Made by a program: the position numbers and the translations under genes. From positions 62,001 through 126,000 of the forward strand of contig JACKQL020000080.1 of the NCBI GenBank assembly GCA_018296165.2: 64,000 nucleotides of DNA, read 5' to 3'. The notes beneath the pieces are model-generated. The model had not been told where the DNA came from, did not search any database, and saw only the letters and a list, made by a program, of their open reading frames with translations. Shown here one piece after another: positions 60,840-64,000 of the stretch (positions are counted from its first letter, which is position 1; each line of letters opens with the position of its first letter). Source of the stretch: Termitomyces sp. T153. Its lineage: Eukaryota; Basidiomycota; Agaricomycetes; Agaricales; Lyophyllaceae.

Positions 60840-63567
60840 GATGGGTGCGGGCCTTGTTTCTTGTTGCTCTCAGACTTGCTGCCTCCCTTGCCTTGTTGTA
60901 TATATAATTTTTTGTATGCAAATATGTCCTTTTCTTGGTCCCTGGGCATGTGAAGTGGGGTTTTAGTTTGTATGAGGGCGAAGTAAGCAAAACATGCAGG
61001 GGTGTGAGAGGGAGTTGAATCCCTAGCAAATCCAGAGGCGGGGGTTACGCCCGCTAGCGCCATCTGTGCTGGCTAGTCCTGGGGTTTGTTGGGACAGGGC
61101 AGGGCATTGCAGGGAGGGCTCCCAAGGTTTGGCGGGGGTGGTGGGAGTTCTCCGGTGGAGTTCCGTGGCATTTTGGGGCAGTGTTATTGAGTTCAATTCT
61201 CGGAATTTCTGACCAGGGGTGTAGGGGTTTTCTTTTGTCTGTGGCGGGGAAACGGAGGTCTCCCATGATCTGGCCCTTATGCCGGCACTGGTGGCAAAGG
61301 CAGCGGGGCCTTCTTCATTGGCGGGGTCGGTGGGGCGAGGTTCGTCCTCGCGGCATAGTTGGTCCAGGTTGGGGTTGTGTTCCGGAGTATTGCGTCTGTG
61401 GGTGGGCATGTTTCAAATGGTGCTTTGGTGTGCTCCGGAGTGTCAATGACCGAGGGGACAGGATGCGGGGTGATCAGTCCCAACCAGTTCCTTCGGGTCC
61501 GGGGCCAAAATTTGAGGTTCCGGATCATCTACGTGACATTGCTCTCCTGGCCAAAGGTAAGCCCAAGATGGACAAAGGGGTCTTACATATTTCTGACACT
61601 CCCTCGAGTTCGGAGGTCTGAACACACACACCCCCACAACCCCCACCCCAGGGGTCAGTGGTTCCTTCATCGGGGAAGAATTGGGCAGTCCCGGAGTCGA
61701 CACAAGGGTCACTCGGTGGGGATTTGTCACAACACACCCCACCAACCAACCACCACACACAACAACCAAAAACCCAACACACACCAACCCCACACAAATG
61801 GTTGTTCACGATTGTTGGGGGGCAGCAGGGAGGTCGGTCGCGGGGAGGCACTGGAGTGGGACTCCCCGGGAGTTGTGGCAGGGTTGAGGCAACTCGTCAT
61901 TCGTGTTCCGGAGCGGCCCAGAGATTGTTGCAAATGCGGGGGTGGCAGTGGGGAGAGGCACCGCTCACCCACCCAAAAAACCATGCTTCTTCTGGATGCT
62001 CCAATGATGTGGTCCACTGCTCGACGGACATATTCCAGCATAGGGGCGGGATTCGGAGCGGGTGGTGATTTATGTTGCAGAGTTTGGGCTACCAGGGCAT
62101 CGTTGTTGGCGCCGTAAGTCCCCTTGATCAAATGTTGTAGTTGGAGCGGAGGCCCTGGAGTCGTGTTGCCAGGGTCCAGAGCTGTGTCAAAGGGTTCAGA
62201 GGGGGTCAGAGGGGTGGGTCGGCAGTTTTGGGCTGGCACAGGGTTGTTTGGGTCATCGAGCCGGGTGGGGGAGGTCCTTTAAGGATATCGGAGTGTATGC
62301 CCTTTGGGTCGTTAGGTCGCTTGAACGGCTGATCAACATCCTCTGGATGATGGTGGGGCTTTTCCCTCCCTTGTATGAACATGTGAGCAAATTTAGAGTA
62401 CTTAGGGGAACTACTTCGTGTAGGATCCTTTTTCCTATAGTTAGTTTGGGGTGGCTCCTATGCTGGGGATTCCTTCGTGGGAGGTGGCGGAGTCTGGAGT
62501 TTATGTTTGGGAGTGGCATGCGGGGAGGGTCGGCGTCAAGGTTCCTCAATGTCAGGGGTTCCGGATTGTGTGGGAGAAGGTGTTGAAATAGCGGCGTGGT
62601 CCAGAGTTGTCCCTTGTCGAGAGTGGGGTGCTGCAGTTCTCCTTGTTAACTTTGGGGCTCTGCTTTAGGTGGCGGGGTGGAGGGTGCGTAGTCATTCTTT
62701 TCCTGACCGTCTAGAAGCTCGGGGATGTCTTGGTCTTGTGCTGGGGTTGTCGGGGTCAGGTCGGAGGTGTCGGGGCCCCTTTATTTGTTGGGCGGAGGTG
62801 ACGGCCGAGTCGACCGAGGTCCGGAAGCAGGTTCTGGGGTTGGAGCGTAGCCTAGGTCTGGGGTTCTTGTTCTGTTGTTGGGGTTGTTGGGTCGAGCTTG
62901 ATTTTGGTGGTTTCGGGGCTAGTTGTCGGAGGGCATAGTTCCTCGGGGGTGGTCAGGGTGAAGGTTGGGGGGTCAATAGTAGGGTTCGGTGATGTTGTTG
63001 GTGATTAGTCGCATTTGTCGGTCTGCGGAGTTGCTAGTGGGTCGGTAGATCCACAGGCGGGCTTTGGGGAAGCGCGTTCTCAGTGGTCTCATTGTGGCTG
63101 GCGATCCTCACGCAATGGGTGACTGTTTTGCAGCGGGTTGGCGTTATTGTTTGTTGGAGGGTTGGCGCGGTGCCAGAGACATTGTTGCTCATTTGGTCGG
63201 ATGGTCGCCAGGTTTTAGGATGCTGTTCTTTGGGTGATGTCGGGGTCAACTTTGTGCGAGGGAATGGATTTGGCGGAGAGGGTAAGGGTGGGGTGGGAGA
63301 TGATTTGACGGTTTGCGCGAGGGGTTGGAGGTTGGGTGTGAGTTGGGGAGGGTGTCCGTGGGGGGAGCCGTTGTATGGATGTAACCGGAGTGGAGGGGAC
63401 GTTTGGTGTCAGATCCGCGACTCAATGTGCCTCGGCAAATTGGGCAGGGCCATATGAATCATAAGGGTTTCCAGGCATGGGTAGACCATAGACATCGGAG
63501 TTATTTGATCGTGTGTGCGGAGATAATACGGGCATCACGGACGGGGTAAGGTAGAGTCTTGATATTA
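60840..63567 (-). other. Interior of the younger element with degenerate frames
   Basis: GC-rich interior. Near 61,023-61,100 the minus-strand text GLASTDGASGRNPRLW matches GLASIDGISGHNPCLW of the old copy, marking the common 3' tail. Right of that, the integrase/chromodomain expected by homology is absent and replaced by unrelated Pro/Thr/Arg-rich sequence. A minus-strand frame of 170 codons at 61,727-62,239 (RAVDHIIGASRRSMVFWVGE) might be a gag remnant. I found no nucleocapsid zinc knuckle or protease motif. Confidence 0.45.
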
Positions 63568-64000
63568 TGTCAGGTTCCGCTGACCTCGGGGGCTCAGCTG
63601 CACTGGGCGAGTCCTTACTAGGCGGGCGTGATCCCCTTGCACTGGTAACCGAACACTCGAAAATGTTCCGGGCACTGATGGCTTGTGCGGATAGTTGGTG
63701 GGATGTGATCCAGACAGATCCGGGGAGGTCCGGAGAAGTCGGATTGCGAGGAAACGGGACGGTCTTGGCGGGGTTCAGGCAGAAGACCATATGGGAGATT
63801 TGCGGAAGCAAAGGAGTAGGCGGCTGTGTGATCAATGGGAGCGGAGCCGGGGTTTGATGGGAGATCAATTGGAGTTGATGGAGTCTGGGACCGAGCAAAG
63901 AGCGAGGTTCGGACCTGGTGAAAGAGTGTCGGGGTTTGTAATTGTAATCGCGGAGTTTGTGAGGTCGTTAAGGTTGATGAAGACTTGGGCACAATGGCCG
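63568..64000 (-). repeat. 5' LTR of the younger element, partial
   Basis: 433 bp are visible from TGTCAGGTTCC to the window end. Compared by eye with 58,320-58,752 I count about 17 substitutions, mostly transitions, so about 96% identity. The LTR continues beyond the window. Confidence 0.88.

Larger units (their letters stand above)
58320..64000 (-). mobile_element. Younger LTR retrotransposon, same family, runs off the window
   Basis: Minus orientation: the 5' LTR starts beyond 64,000 and reaches 63,568, the internal region is 63,567-59,516, a polypurine tract sits at 59,531-59,516, and the 3' LTR is 59,515-58,320. CpG is abundant, unlike the old copy. The 4-kb interior shows no reverse transcriptase, RNase H or integrase core motif on either strand, only Pro/Arg/Ser-rich minus frames and the plus-strand coiled-coil frame. 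It is therefore probably a non-autonomous derivative that depends on enzymes from full relatives. The sequence next to the 5' LTR (TAATATCAAGACTC on the minus strand) does not match a primer-binding site I recognise. Confidence 0.75.

Noticed and set aside
61620..61800. Stretch of repeated CACACA/CCAACC words resembling a satellite or telomeric array
   Set aside because: Words vary too much and lie within the retrotransposon interior; low-complexity rather than an ordered array.
58320..63567. Plus-strand orientation for the younger LTR element
   Set aside because: The purine-rich tract abuts the LTR on the minus strand, and the related old copy has its integrase on the minus strand; the alternative gives no polypurine tract or primer site.

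Overview
The window looks like nuclear DNA of a mushroom-forming basidiomycete (Agaricomycetes). The evidence is dense genes with many short introns (mostly about 50-60 nt), basidiomycete-type families (DM9 lectin-like, protoglobin, divergent aquaporin, GIT-type permease), and hAT and chromovirus-type LTR elements. There is no bacterial-style operon structure. Gene models were spliced by eye from conserved motifs and GT-AG (rarely GC-AG) borders.

Layout. From 0.4 to 24.7 kb is a housekeeping block: a small membrane protein (+), a Q/P-rich protein (+), a large membrane-anchored coiled-coil protein (-), an F-box protein (+), exportin-T (+), cullin-3 (+), an aquaporin (-), an ER DnaJ ending in HDEL (-), a predicted mitochondrial protein (+), a WSS1-type DNA-protein-crosslink protease (+) and a DM9 protein (-). 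A short internally deleted hAT element sits at 25.7-26.6 kb with its 8-bp target duplication. From 28.5 to 52 kb follow a GIT-type MFS permease (+), SEM1/DSS1 (-), an Hst3/Hst4-type sirtuin (-), a small mitochondrial-type protein (-), a bifunctional 6-phosphofructo-2-kinase/fructose-2,6-bisphosphatase (-), a YCK-type casein kinase I (-), a protoglobin-like protein (+), an NmrA/epimerase-like oxidoreductase (+) and a secreted aspartic protease (-).

From about 52.9 kb to the end the window is transposon-rich. A CpG-poor block (about 53.3-58.3 kb) holds a decayed gene with a SAP-like helix and an old minus-strand chromovirus: an LTR, a 3' tail and an integrase C-terminus plus chromodomain with stops. 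A younger, CpG-rich copy of the same LTR family begins exactly at 58,320, inside the old integrase. It runs off the window end, with LTRs at 58,320-59,515 and from 63,568. Both copies carry, between pol and the polypurine tract, a spliced coiled-coil open frame on the strand opposite to pol. This is the best candidate for an under-described system here. A second CpG-poor island lies at about 46.5-47.8 kb.

Functional themes are protein turnover (F-box, cullin-3, SEM1, DNA-crosslink protease), nuclear tRNA export, ER folding and NAD-dependent chromatin control. They appear to be ordinary neighbours, not a co-regulated cluster. Notable gene-structure details are a 9-nt microexon in PFK2/FBPase2 and two GC-AG introns in the GIT permease.
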